63,785 nucleotides of DNA from the NCBI GenBank assembly GCA_002917775.1, contig KZ627150.1, positions 1,083,693-1,147,477 of the forward strand, written 5' to 3'. Within the stretch, counting starts at the first letter, position 1. Each line of letters begins with the position of its first letter. Below the pieces are notes generated by a model that ran no database searches, had not been told where the DNA came from, and worked only from the letters and a program-made list of their open reading frames with translations. Below are positions 45,173 to 55,674 of this stretch, in pieces. Made by a program: the position numbers and the translations under genes. Source of the stretch: Glaciozyma antarctica PI12 (taxonomy: Eukaryota > Basidiomycota > Microbotryomycetes > Kriegeriales > Camptobasidiaceae).

Positions 45173-47669
45173 CTACTTCTCCTCCGACCCCCTCTCCACC
45201 CCCTCCATCGCCAAATGCAGATCCCCGAAATCATCCCCGCCCCCCGCAGCCAGCCTCGACCTCTTCGCGTTCCCTCCCTCGCCATCAATCCCGACCTCGC
45301 TCCTTTCCGCACCACGTTCGCTGCCTCCGTCCTCCCTCCTCCGCTTCTTCGTCGGACCAAACACATCCTCCTCCGATGCCATCGTGTAATCGACGGATGG
45401 AGCGTTGGTGTCCGCTGGGACGTCGTTGGCGACCTTGTTCGCCTCGGTCGCCTCGATCGACTCGGTGCTGAGTGGAAAGGCGGCTTTGATCGAGATAGGG
45501 AATGCGAAGGGCAGGGGAGAGAAGTTGGAAGGTTGATCGACTCGAGACGGAAGCTCGATATCGTCCTCGACGCGAGATGTCGTTCCGGCAGCGACCTGGT
45601 CGACCGTGGCCTGCTTGCTCGGGTCCTCCGTCGTCGCCGATCCCTCCTCCGCCTTTTCGACCTTTGGCATCCTCGTCGAACCCTTCCGCGATTTCGCTCC
45701 CTCCGCAGCGTCGCCCGCCGACGTCTTGAAGCCCTTCGCACCGCTCGCCGCGCCATAATCGAGATCCATCCTCACGTCCGGGACGCGATCAGGATCGTCG
45801 TACTGCGCCGCCTCACGACGCTCCTTCGCGCGCTCCTGATCGACCGAGCTCTGGCGCGGACGAGGGAGAGCAAAGCGAGTGGCATCCCCGAGCGACTCCT
45901 TCACCTTCTCCCTCAACAACCTCTCCTCGATCCTCTCCAACGCTCCCTCCCTGAAATCCCGCACCTGCCATCCGTACCGACAAGCGTCGAACCCGATGAT
46001 GACGCCGCGTCCCCACCACTCTCCCAACAATGCGTTCCCCTTGTCCCTCACTTCGTCCCGCGCGCGCAGGTCGGGAAAGCCGATCCAGAAATGAAGGATC
46101 CCGTCGCGGGTAACGAAAGCTTTGCTACCGATCGAGTGGGGGAAAGTCGTGCGGAAGAAGGAGGTGTGCGAGATGAGGGAGAGGGCGGGGGGAGGAGAGG
46201 CGAAGGAGATGTGGAGCTCCGAGACGTGGGCTTGGAGGGAGGGAGAGACGCGGTCGTTTAGATGGCGGAAGTTTGGCGGGATGAAGGTAGAGAGAGGGGG
46301 AGGAGGAGGGCGCCAGGTGGGAGGGTTGCGAGGCGGAGAGAAATCGTAGGAGCCTGTGCGGTGGTCCCTGACTGGCTTGAACGCGGGCGGGCTCGTCGAA
46401 GGGGGGTGCGAGTAGCAGGCGGAGGGAGTTGGAGTCGCGGGAATGGAGAGCTGGGAGTGGGAAGTCGGGGTTTCGTCGCAAGAGCGATGAGTCGAGCGAG
46501 AGTGGCGATTCCTTCGCTCGTCGTCCTTGCGATCCTGGCGGCTCCTGCGATCCTCCTCTCGCGAACGATCCCGGCGAGCTTGAGGTTCGTCCTCGTGCGA
46601 GCGATGAGTTCGGTCACTCTTGTCGTTCCCGCGCGACCGGTCTTGACCGTCCCTCGACGCATCCTTGCTCTTCCTCTCCTCGCACCTCCCCCACTCCTCC
46701 TCCCTCACCTCGCTCCTCAAATCCTCCCAAACCCATTTGATCCTCTCCTCATCCTCCTTCTTCTCCCTCACAGCCTCCACTTTCTCAGCCTCCAGCACCT
46801 CGAGCGCGTCGTCCCTCCTCCTCCTCCTCTGGTACGCGATGTGCGCCTTGCGCGCTCCGACCTTGGAATCCCATTTCCAGATCGCCGTCGCGTCGGGGAC
46901 GAGGTCCGGAGGGAGGTGAAGAATGGCGTGGAGCTGGTCGGAAGTGATGGAGGAGGGGGTGAGGCCGGAGATGCGGATAGAGTGAAGAGTGCGTGCGACG
47001 GAGGAAGGCAAGGGACCGGAGATGGCGGTAGAGGGGGAGACTTCGCTCTGCGGCGTCGGGAGGTCCTGCTTCGGCTCGGGCGAGGCTCGGGCGAGGGACG
47101 GGTCGACCCAGCGGAGTCCGAGGGGCCTGTCGGCGCTGATCCGCTGGTGCCAAACTGCCTCGATTCGGCCGAAGAGGGGAGAGCTGTCCCGGGCGGACTC
47201 GTCGGCGTCGTCGGGAAAGTCGGGGTGGAATTGGAGGAGGAGTAGCTCGTCGGAGGGGAGGGTCTTGAGGTGGTTCTTGGTGAGGTTCGAGGGGAAGGTG
47301 AGGGGGGAGAGGTGAAACGGCACGAGTGGCGGGACGGGAGAGGTCGAAGGAGGTGGAGTGTGGAGCTGCTGCAAATCGTTTAGCTAGCCCTCCTGTTCCT
47401 CCAACGTCGAGAGCGAGACTGACCTCCTGCAGCCGAGACCTCTGCTTGCGCAGCTCGTCGTCCCGTCGGCGGTGGAAGACGATCCGCGCGCGGTTGGTGA
47501 GCTTGAAGGTGGTTTCCTCGTGGAACTGGACGAGAGCGAGTTCTTCAGAGGAGAGCGAGGGGATGCCGTCGAGGGATAGTGGGAAGGTAAGTGGGTGCAG
47601 GTGGATGAGAGCGCGAAGCGACGGCGAAGGCGAGTTCGGGTCGTCTGGCAGCTGAGGGGGTGCGGCCAT
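45173..47669 (-). CDS. QFH-family protein B (intact member)
   Basis: Exons 47424-47669 and 45173-47368 give an intact 813-aa protein. The ATG at 47669 starts MAAPPQLPDDPNSPSPSLRA. Motif copy 1 (IPSLSSEELALVQFHEETT, ARIVFHRRR) ends near the intron; copy 2 follows (LPSDELLLLQFHPDF, PLFGRIEAVWHQRISADRP). Residues about 160-230 look like a divergent RRM: IRISGLTPSSITSDQLHAIL, then ATAIWKWDSK, then KAHIAYQRRRRRDDALEVL. A long Arg/Asp/Ser-rich region (45 basic/acidic repeats of the RSREEDRR kind), a second globular segment (VSELHISFASPPPA, ILHFWIGFPDLRARDEV) and an acidic tail with PTKKRRRED follow. The RD-rich linker and RRM-like fold hint at RNA work in the nucleus; this is inference. It is the best reference for the broken or odd members A and the LOTUS gene. 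Confidence 0.75.
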
Positions 47670-48440
47670 GCTCTAGGGTGGGCGGGTGTTGGAAGTCGCG
47701 AGCAGCGTTGAGGGGAGAAGAGAGAGAGCGCAGCGGAGCTGAGCGGAGACCTCGCACCCAGGGGAGGGACGAGCGTGATTCATCTTGCAGCGCTCCAGCG
47801 TTCCGTTGGTGTCCCAGAGGAGTGAGTAACGGCGTGGATTGCAAGGCTGTGACTACCAGGAACGGGTCTGCTGTCGAAGGGAGAGAAGGGCCAGACACGA
47901 GGGAAGAGGAGCTGCCTCAGCCTCAGGTCCCTCCGGCGAGGAAGCGAACGAGGTCGACTGGGCGGGAAGTCCCTCTACGCCTATACAGAGCGCATACGCA
48001 GGTCAGCTCACTATCCCCTTCCCCCGCAAGACGAGACCTGCCATACCTTCAAGCTGAGACCGAGTCCCCCCTCCTCCTCTCCCAACCGCCCTTCTCCCTC
48101 TTCACGCCAGTCAATCGCCACGCCACCAGGTGGTCCCTCCCTTTCCTGTTGTGCAGCTGTAGGTTCGAAAGGGGAGTCGTTGGTCGAAGGTATCGACTGA
48201 GGGAGTCGCCTGAGTGGGGTCGGGCCGGCAAAAGGTGCGGCAGCTGCGTACTGAGTCGGCTGAACGGCGTTGAGCGGTCTCACCGGTGCTCAACGCCGGT
48301 CTCTTTGAGCGGTGCAATAACGAGGACGTGGCAGAGGGCCAACGAACGACGCCAAGGCTGTTCCCGTCATCAATCAGGCGCCGCTCTTCTTTCGTCCTTC
48401 GTCCTCTCCCTCCGCCTCGCAAAAAAGTTACCAGAACAGC
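47670..48440. other. Divergent intergenic region, no gene recognised
   Basis: Shared upstream region of QFH gene B (minus) and the acetyltransferase gene (plus). No coding or RNA gene recognised. Confidence 0.4.
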
Positions 48441-49661
48441 ATGTCCGACTCCCAGCTCGCCGAACAAGCTCTCACTGAGCGCGCAAAGATGCTCGCAGGC
48501 CTGGCGTGCGTCTCCCTCCTCTGAACCCCACACTTCCTCTCCGCGGCTGATGACAGAAGTTTCTGCTAGGTACGATGCGATGAGTGATCAGGGACTGCTC
48601 GAGGGACGTCTGAGGGCAAGGAAGTGCCTCAAGGTGCGTTGCTCTGCGGCTCAGGAAGTGCGGGGTAGGAGCTGACCCCTCACAGGCGTACAACGTACCT
48701 CCCTTCCCTCTCCTCTCCTCTCCTCTGCGAAAGCTAACACGCAGCATAGGACTACCCTGCTCCGTTGTACAAGGAGGGAATGGCTGCTGCAGACTACTTT
48801 GGCCCCGACGAGCGGTTCCAGATCCTAGCGGACTTGTTTGAGATCCCTCTGGAGAAGGCGAAGCTGCTCGCGATTGAGCCCCCATTCTGGTGCGACTATG
48901 GAACGAACATCAAGTTCAAGGGAGAGGTGCGTTTGCCGGCATTGCTGAGGGAAAGGAGGCTGATACGTGTTTGCAGTTCTACTGCAACTTCAACACGACC
49001 GTACGGATCCACCTTCCAGTCCCGTTGCTCCTAACCTAACGCAGCCACTCGATTCCAGATCTTAGGTACGTCGTCACCACCACATTTCTACCCGCGCTAA
49101 CCTCCAGCCCAGATTGCGCCGATGTGACTTTCGGCGAGCGAGCCATGCTCGCTCCCGGTGTCCAAGTACGTCCTCCCTTCCTCCCTCTCGCACCACTGAC
49201 CCCCGCACAGATCTACAGCGCGACCCACTCTGTCGACGTGGCTGAGCGTCGCGCAGGCCTCGAGCGCGCCTACCCCGTCACTGTGCGTCGCTCCCTCCTT
49301 CCGCTATACGACGTACTGACCTCCCCTCTAGATCGGCGACGACGCACGTCCCTCATCTCCTCCTTCTGAGCTCCACTAAATATCTTGCAGTGCTGGATCG
49401 GCGGAAACGTCAGCATCGTCGGACCCTGCACAATCGGCAACGGTTCGTCCCCTCTCCCTCCCTCTGCGGTCCCACTAAATTCGTTCAAACAGGATGCACC
49501 GTCGCCGCCGGCGCCGTCGTTAGTCCCCCCCTCTACTTCCCGTGACGAGACAGTACTGATACACAGAGCAGGTCAAGGGAGTCTTCCCTGATAATGTCGT
49601 GATTGGTGGGATTCCAGCGAGGATTTTGAAGACGTTGGTACCGCCGCCGGAGGAGAAGTGA
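48441..49661 (+). CDS. Maltose/galactoside O-acetyltransferase-like protein, left-handed beta-helix
   Basis: These enzymes move acetyl from acetyl-CoA to sugars; the physiological substrate in fungi is unclear. Twelve exons join in one exact frame of 216 aa: 48441-48505, 48570-48633, 48686-48694, 48750-48926, 48977-49000, 49059-49065, 49113-49165, 49211-49282, 49332-49343, 49391-49442, 49493-49518, 49572-49661. The N-terminal MAT domain (ERAKMLAGLAYDAMSD, RARKCLKAYNDYP) leads to PFWCDYGTNIKFKGEFYCNF, then the hexapeptide-repeat helix: TILDCADVTFGERAMLAPGV, IYSATHSVDV with the catalytic His, DDCWIGGNVSIVGPCTIGNG and VFPDNVVIGGIPARIL. Exons of 7, 9, 12 and 24 nt are required to keep the conserved sequence, and the intron after the 12-nt exon starts with GC (GCACGT). 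Confidence 0.93.
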
Positions 49662-50156
49662 GCGGTAGAACGAAGCGAGAGATAGAAACTATGGACGAGA
49701 TTAGAGTGCGTAGACTGCGAGCGGGGGTTGGGTGAGCTGGTGTCGTGCTCTCTTCGCTTGGTCTCTCTCACGCGACGTCGAGAAGTTGAGGATCTGAGCA
49801 GGGAACGTGCGATCATTAAAGACGCTGCGGAAGTGCTGGACCGCAGGAAGCATGGAGAGAAGCAGGCACGGAGCAGAAAAGGCGAGCCAGCTTCGACTCC
49901 AGTTCCCAGACTCGCTCCCCTACACTGCGCCCGAACGATGTGGTGGTGTGTTGCGTTGTAAACTAGGTACACATTACTGGAGTGTAGCTGCTGGGGAAGG
50001 GGAGAAATTCGACGAGTGAAGGCGGGATGGGTGATAGGGACGGCGAGTCGAGCGAGTTGATGCCGAGGAGCTCAAGAGTAACGCCACTCCAGATCTGTGC
50101 TTAGGCACCGTCAGCACCAAACAAACACCAGCGAAGCAAAAGGCAGGAACGCACTC
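49662..50156. other. Convergent intergenic region, no gene recognised
   Basis: Between the acetyltransferase stop and the 3' end of the minus-strand F-box-like gene. Nothing recognised. Confidence 0.4.
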
Positions 50157-51757
50157 TCAATCCTCGTAATCCCTTTTCGCAACCCGCAGCCCCTCAACCT
50201 GCGCCAACAGCTGCCTCATCCCCGCCCGATCCTCCACCACCTTCAACCTCCTCTTCATCTCCCTCCCACACTCCAGCGCCTACTCCACCTCCCGCTCCAC
50301 CTCCTCCCCATCTCCCGCACCCCGGAGCCGCGCGTGATCATTCCCCAACTCGCTGTGCGGCGCCCGGCGACGTTCGTACGCTATTACAAGTTGGTCGCAC
50401 TGTCGTACCAGCGCCAATTGCGCAGGTTCGCGCGCGAAAGGCTTGGGTGAGACGAGAGTGAGTTGACGGAGTGTGCTCGAGTGGTCGGCGACGAAATTGC
50501 CGAGGCTGTTGAGGAGGTTTGAGAGAAAGGGGATGGTGAGGGGATAGAAAGCGTAAATGGTTAGGTGGATGGTGAGCGAGGAGATGGGGGAATGGAGGAA
50601 GAAGTTGAGGAAAGGGGTGAGGTTGGCGTCGATTCCGCGAAGGTCGAGAGAGGAGAGGCGAAGGAAGTGCTGGGGAGGAGTCGAGTGCCGGCTCGGGGCC
50701 GGTGGAAGGTTGAGGTGGAGTACGGTAAGACGTTCGAGGGTTGTCGAGAAGGACGCGAAAGAGGCCAGGTCGGTGAAGGTGAGCTGTGTGCCGGCGCGGT
50801 CCCATGTGAGGTCGGTGATGGGTGATTTCCAGTCGTCTTTCCAAGCCCACGAATCGACGAGTTGGAGTGGCGGAAGTTGATTGGCGTCGGAAGGGGTGGA
50901 AGGTTCGCAGAAGGTGATTGAGAGATGTTGAAGGAGAGTGCAGCCAGCCAACGCGACTCGTAGCTCGTCTGATTCAGTCGAGCTCTCCAAAGGCATGTCG
51001 AAGATGGCGATCGGGGAGACCCCAGCGAAAAGGCGTTTGGCGTCTGCGATTTGAACTGGAGAGAAGTTGTGGAAAATAATGCTGGAGAGAGGGAGCTTCT
51101 GCAGGCACATTTCAAAGAAAGCGCGCCTCGTGTCTCGAAGGTAGTAGAGATCGGCGATAGGCGAGCTGAGTATAGCCGAGGTGAGGTTGGGAAGATGGGG
51201 GAGGATGCTCAGGGCGCGACAGATCTCGAGCTCGCGAGCTTGACGACTGTGCACACACTCGTCCCCTCGCAGTCCTTGGTCGTCCGCAAATTCGATCGAG
51301 GTGAATAATCCAGCTCGGTGCGGAAGGATGCGATTCTGGAAGATGATTTCGCGCCGCACTCGGCACGACTTGAGGTGCTGAGGATGATTCGTCAGTCCGC
51401 CTGCCGACGAGGAGAGAGAGAGGCCTTGCGTACCTTGAAAAGGTACGGTGCCGCCAGGAAGTTGAATTCCCAGCTGACCTTGAACAAAGCCGATACTCCG
51501 CGCCCGCCGTAATACAGCGCCCTTCCCGTCCTCGAGTACTCCTCATCCTCAGGGTCGCTCGCCGAGTCCGACGATTCGGGTTCGGATCCTGAGTATTCGA
51601 AAGGAGGTCGAGCACGCTTCGGAAGCCGTTCCACTCGCGCTTGGTCTTGTAGATTGACTTGTTTGAGGATCAGAGCCTTGACTTGGCGAGGGAGGGTCGA
51701 GAGGGAGGCGCGAGGAGGAAGAGGGCCCGTCGTGGGTGATGGAGCAGCGGAGGACAT
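50157..51757 (-). CDS. F-box-like protein with leucine-rich C-terminal half, paralog 1
   Basis: Exons 51434-51757 and from 51377 downwards. The N-terminal RASLSTLPRQVKALILKQVN looks like a degenerate F-box as found in large basidiomycete families; the rest alternates LxxLxL-type segments (LSILPHLPNLTSAIL, LQHLSITF, LERLTVLHLNL, LSSLDLRGID), suggesting leucine-rich repeats. F-box proteins recruit substrates to SCF ubiquitin ligases; here that is inference. A TAG at 50280-50282 ends a 473-aa frame, but the same frame continues to TGA at 50157-50159, and the extension (GMRQLLAQVEGLRVAKRDYE) is conserved in the paralog at 59017-60582 after its own TAG. The segment before the TAG could also be an intron (GTAATAG...GAGTAG) with a poor acceptor. 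Confidence 0.7.
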
Positions 51758-52140
51758 GGAGCGTGTTCGCAGCTACTCTGCGCAAGGCGGGACGTCAGTT
51801 TGGTTCTCTACGCCTTCGCTGTATCGTCTTTTCCGCTCCCCAAAGCCAGAGGGGAGTCGGCAGGTCGTCCGACGCGACGTGGCTCCTCCTCCTCCTCCAG
51901 CGGAACGCCGTCACGCCTGAGTTCGCCGTCGACGTAGCTGGTCTCTCCTAATTACTTACCGCTGAGTTACGAAAGAGCAGAGTTTGAGCGCAGAGGAGAG
52001 AGTCGCCCTGTTCGAAGAGAGCTCACCAAGAGGGCCAAGTAGTAGTTACTATCAACTTGGCTCAGCTTCTCTCCTCCCACTGCTCCCCTTGAGCCGCCTC
52101 ACTTCACCACCTCCCGCCCTCCCCTCCTCCTCCCGTAGCG
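51758..52140. promoter_or_regulatory. Divergent promoter region, F-box-like gene / NDUFS1
   Basis: 383 bases separate two divergent ATGs. The half next to NDUFS1 is pyrimidine-rich (TTCTCTCCTCCCACTGCTCC), as is common before fungal housekeeping starts. No defined site was recognised. Confidence 0.4.
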
Positions 52141-55100
52141 ATGCTTCGTACCCGCCTCGCTCGCCTGCCGTCCCGACCTCTCTCCCTCTCCTCATCCCGA
52201 CCCTTCGCTTCGACCTCTCACCGCGCCGCAGAAATCCAACTCGAGGTCGATGGAATCCCCGTCTCAATCGAGCAGGGCAGCTCCATCATCCAGGCGTGCG
52301 AGAAGGCTGGTACGTTCAGCTCGGTCAACCTGGGGTGAACGCGTTGAGGAGGAGCTGGAGGAGGAGAGGGAAGCTGCTTTCTAGCGAAGCCTATTGGCCC
52401 GCTTGGAGGTGTCGGCGCGGGGGAACGAGTCGAGCTGTCGCCTCGGTTGAGCTCAGCATAGATTGGCAGATACCCTGGGATGATTCTTGGGAGAAGCTGT
52501 CACTCTCATGTGGATCTCAACTGCTCGGCGCATCGCGTTCTCGCTCGGCGTGTGCGGGCTGGGACGGAGGAGGGCCGGTGGGGTCAACTGGATTGTGGAG
52601 CGGGTTAGCAGTAGGCCATCGTTTGGAGAGGCTTGTTGGACTTTGGGGGAAACTCTCAGTGGAGCTTGGGCGGGACGAGTGACGAGGGAGGACAGCGTTG
52701 GTCTTCGGCGGGGCAGTGGCAGCTTGCTCGAGCTGTCGTGCCTGTCGATGAAGGGACGTCGATTCGCCCTCGTCTCACCGCACTGTGCAGCACGCTCCAG
52801 ATTGCACAGCACCAGACCCCGCCCTCCTCGGCCCAAGCATCGAACTTGCCGAGTTGCTCTCCGGCGCGACTGGTGCCTGCGGCCGCTGAGGGGGAGATTT
52901 CCAGGCTTGATGAGCTGCTCTACAGGAGCAGGATGGACTCCTTTGCGCTTATGTCAATACCTCGAACATCGTCTGATTCAGCCACTGACATGTCTCCCCA
53001 CCCGCAGGCGCGACGGTCCCTCGTTTCTGCTACCACGACCGACTAAACATCGCTGGTAACTGCCGGTGAGTTGGCGTCTTTCAGAGCTCAGGAGCTGCCA
53101 TGAAGCTGACGAGCGACTGCAGAATGTGCCTCGTCGAAGTCACCCCCGGTCCTCCCAAGCCCCAAGCCTCTTGCGCCATGCCCGCCATGTTCGTCCCAGG
53201 TCCTCCTTCCACCTCCACCCCCGGCTAATCACGACGAACGCAGGCCCGGCCAGAAGATCAAGACCAACACTCCTCTCATCCACAAGGCCCGCGAAGGCGT
53301 CATGGAGTTCCTCCTCGCCAACCACCCTCTCGACTGCCCCGTCTGCGACCAAGGTGGCGAATGCGACCTGCAGGACCAATCGATGCGCTACGGATCGGAC
53401 CGCTCTCGTTTCCACGAGATTACGGGCAAGCGCGCGACGGAGGACAAGGACTTTGGACCGCTCGTCAAGACGGTCATGACGAGGTGCATTCACTGCACGC
53501 GTTGCGTTAGGTTCGCGAACGAGATTGCCGGGATCGACGATTTGGGAACGAGTGGACGAGGGAACGACATGCAGATCGGGACGTACATCGAGAAGACGCT
53601 CAACTCGGAGATGTCGGGCAACATTATCGACCTCTGCCCCGTCGGAGCTCTCACCTCCAAGCCCTACGCGTTCGAGGCGCGTCCTTGGGAGCTCAAGAAC
53701 ACCGAGTCGATCGACGTCCTGGACGCCGTCGGATCCAACATTCGCATCGACTCTCGCGGCCTCATGCGTCATCCAGCATCCAGCCCCGCCTCAACGAAGA
53801 TATCAACGAGGAGTGGATCTCGGACAAGACGCGGTTCGCCTACGACGGTCTCAAGACCCAGCGCCTTACGACTCCCCTCGTCCGCGAAGGCGACCGCTTC
53901 GTCCCCGCTTCGTGGCCTCAAGCCCTCGCCGCCATCAAGGCCGGCCTTGAGAGCTCGGGCGCGCAGGGGAACGAGATTCAGGCGATCGCAGGACACCTCG
54001 CCGACGCGGAGAGTCTCGTCGCCCTCAAGGACCTCGTCAACACGCTCGGATCCGATAACACGGTTCTCGACCAGCCGCTCGGCGAGTTTGCGCCCGCGCA
54101 CGGAGTCGACTTCCGCTCCAACTATGCGTTCAACTCGACTCTCGCTGGAGCCGAGGAGGCGGATCGACTCGTCCTCATTGGCACGAACCCGAGGCACGAG
54201 GCGGCGATTCTCAACGCGCGGTTACGTAAGGCGTACCTCGCTGGAGGAATGGACGTCGCGCTCGTTGGGGAGAAGTTTGATTCGACGTTCGGGTACGAGC
54301 ACCTCGGAACGGATCTCGCGAGCGTCAAGGAGTTGTTCAAGAGTGGGAGCAAGTGGGCGAACGAGCTCAAGGGCGCCAAGAAGCCCATGATTGTCGTCGG
54401 GAGCGCGTTGGCGGAGCACAAGGATGGCGCGGCCGTCTTTGCTGAGGTCGCAAAGTTCGTCGAGGCGAACAAGGCGACGTTCGTTACCGATGAGTGGACT
54501 GGGTACAACGTTCTTCAGCGGGTGCGTTCCCTTCCTTCTTCCTTTCCGACGGCGCAGCAGCTGACTTTGTTCCTCGATGATACAGGCCGCATCCCGAACA
54601 GCAGCCTACGATATCGGCTTCACCCCCTCCTCCTCCGCCTCCTCGACGACCGCCAAGTTCGTCTACCTCCTCAACGCCGACGACTTCTCCCCCTCCCAGA
54701 TCCCCCGCGACGCGTTCGTCGTCTACCAAGGCCACCACGGCGACGTCGGAGCGCAGTACGCCGACGTCTGCCTCCCCGGTTCGGCCTACACGGAGAAGAG
54801 CACGACCTGGGTCAACACCGAGGGTCGGACTCAGCTCGGTCGTGCGGCCGTCCCCCCGCCCGGCGCGGCGAGGGAGGACTGGAAGATCGTTCGTGCGCTC
54901 AGTGAGGTCCTTGGAGCCAAGTTGGAGTACGACGATACGGCGGCGATGAGGGATCGCATGTGGGACGTTAGTCCTACGTTGGCGAGGTACGATGTCGTCG
55001 AGAAGCCCTCGGCGGTCTTGGTGGGATTGCAGAGCTTGAGGAAGACCGCCGAGAGGGTCGCCAAGGCTGCGAGGAAGGGAGGGAACGAGGGAGCGTTCAA

Positions 55101-55296
55101 GAAGCCTATCGCCAACTTCTACCAGTCGGATCCGATCTCGAGGTCGTCCGTCACGATGGCCAAGTGCACTGTGCGTTTTTCCCTCTCTCGTTGTGCGACA
55201 GTGGCTGACGTTGGGGATTCGCAGCGCGCGTTTGTGGACGAGTACTACCCGAAGGGAGAGCGCGAGCAGGACCTCCCTCTCGCTTCGCACGCATAG
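52141..55296 (+). CDS. NDUFS1: NADH dehydrogenase (complex I) 75-kDa subunit, NDUFS1/NuoG
   Basis: The iron-sulphur subunit passes electrons through the peripheral arm of complex I in the mitochondrial matrix. Exons: 52141-52309, 53008-53065, 53123-53188, 53244-54521, 54586-55170, 55225-55296. The Arg/Ser-rich start ([16 protein letters not shown]) is a mitochondrial presequence. Cluster-binding motifs are visible: [19 protein letters not shown] (2Fe-2S), [18 protein letters not shown], and [16 protein letters not shown] with [15 protein letters not shown] (4Fe-4S). The C-terminus ends LPLASHA-TAG, about 740 aa, family-normal. Intron 1 is 698 nt, more than ten times the local norm. Around 53760-53790 the frame slips between IDSRGLMR and [13 protein letters not shown] at a 7-base tandem repeat (CATCCAGCATCCAG); the exon sum is two bases over a multiple of three. 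Confidence 0.95.
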
Positions 55297-55674
55297 AGGG
55301 TGAGGGACGCGGTATCGAGATGTAATCAGACGCGGTTGAATCAGGATGCTATTGCTGTGGGTGCGAGGGGGTACGGAGAGAGGGAGCTACTGCTGTTCTG
55401 AATTCGGTTGGAGCTGCGAACGCGAGGAGAACGTTAATCGTCGGAGCGGAAGAGAGCGAAAGGACGTACCGTGCGTGCGTTCGCTCCCTCGTCAGGCGCC
55501 GAACCGCTCGAGAAGCCCAGGGGACGCTTCGCTCGTCCGAGCGTGTTCGGGGCGAAAGCTCGAAAGCTCTCGATGACGAGTCCCATTCTCGAAGCTCGAG
55601 TCCGTCCGATCGGCGTGCGGCAACTGAGCTCGACCGTTCGTTGTGCTCGTCGAGAGGGAGCCGTTCGAGGAGAG
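55297..55674. other. Convergent spacer, no gene recognised
   Basis: Between the NDUFS1 stop and the annotated end of the LOTUS/QFH gene. The frame of that gene stays open past its TAG (55677-55675) for about 60 codons, but I see nothing conserved there. Confidence 0.35.
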
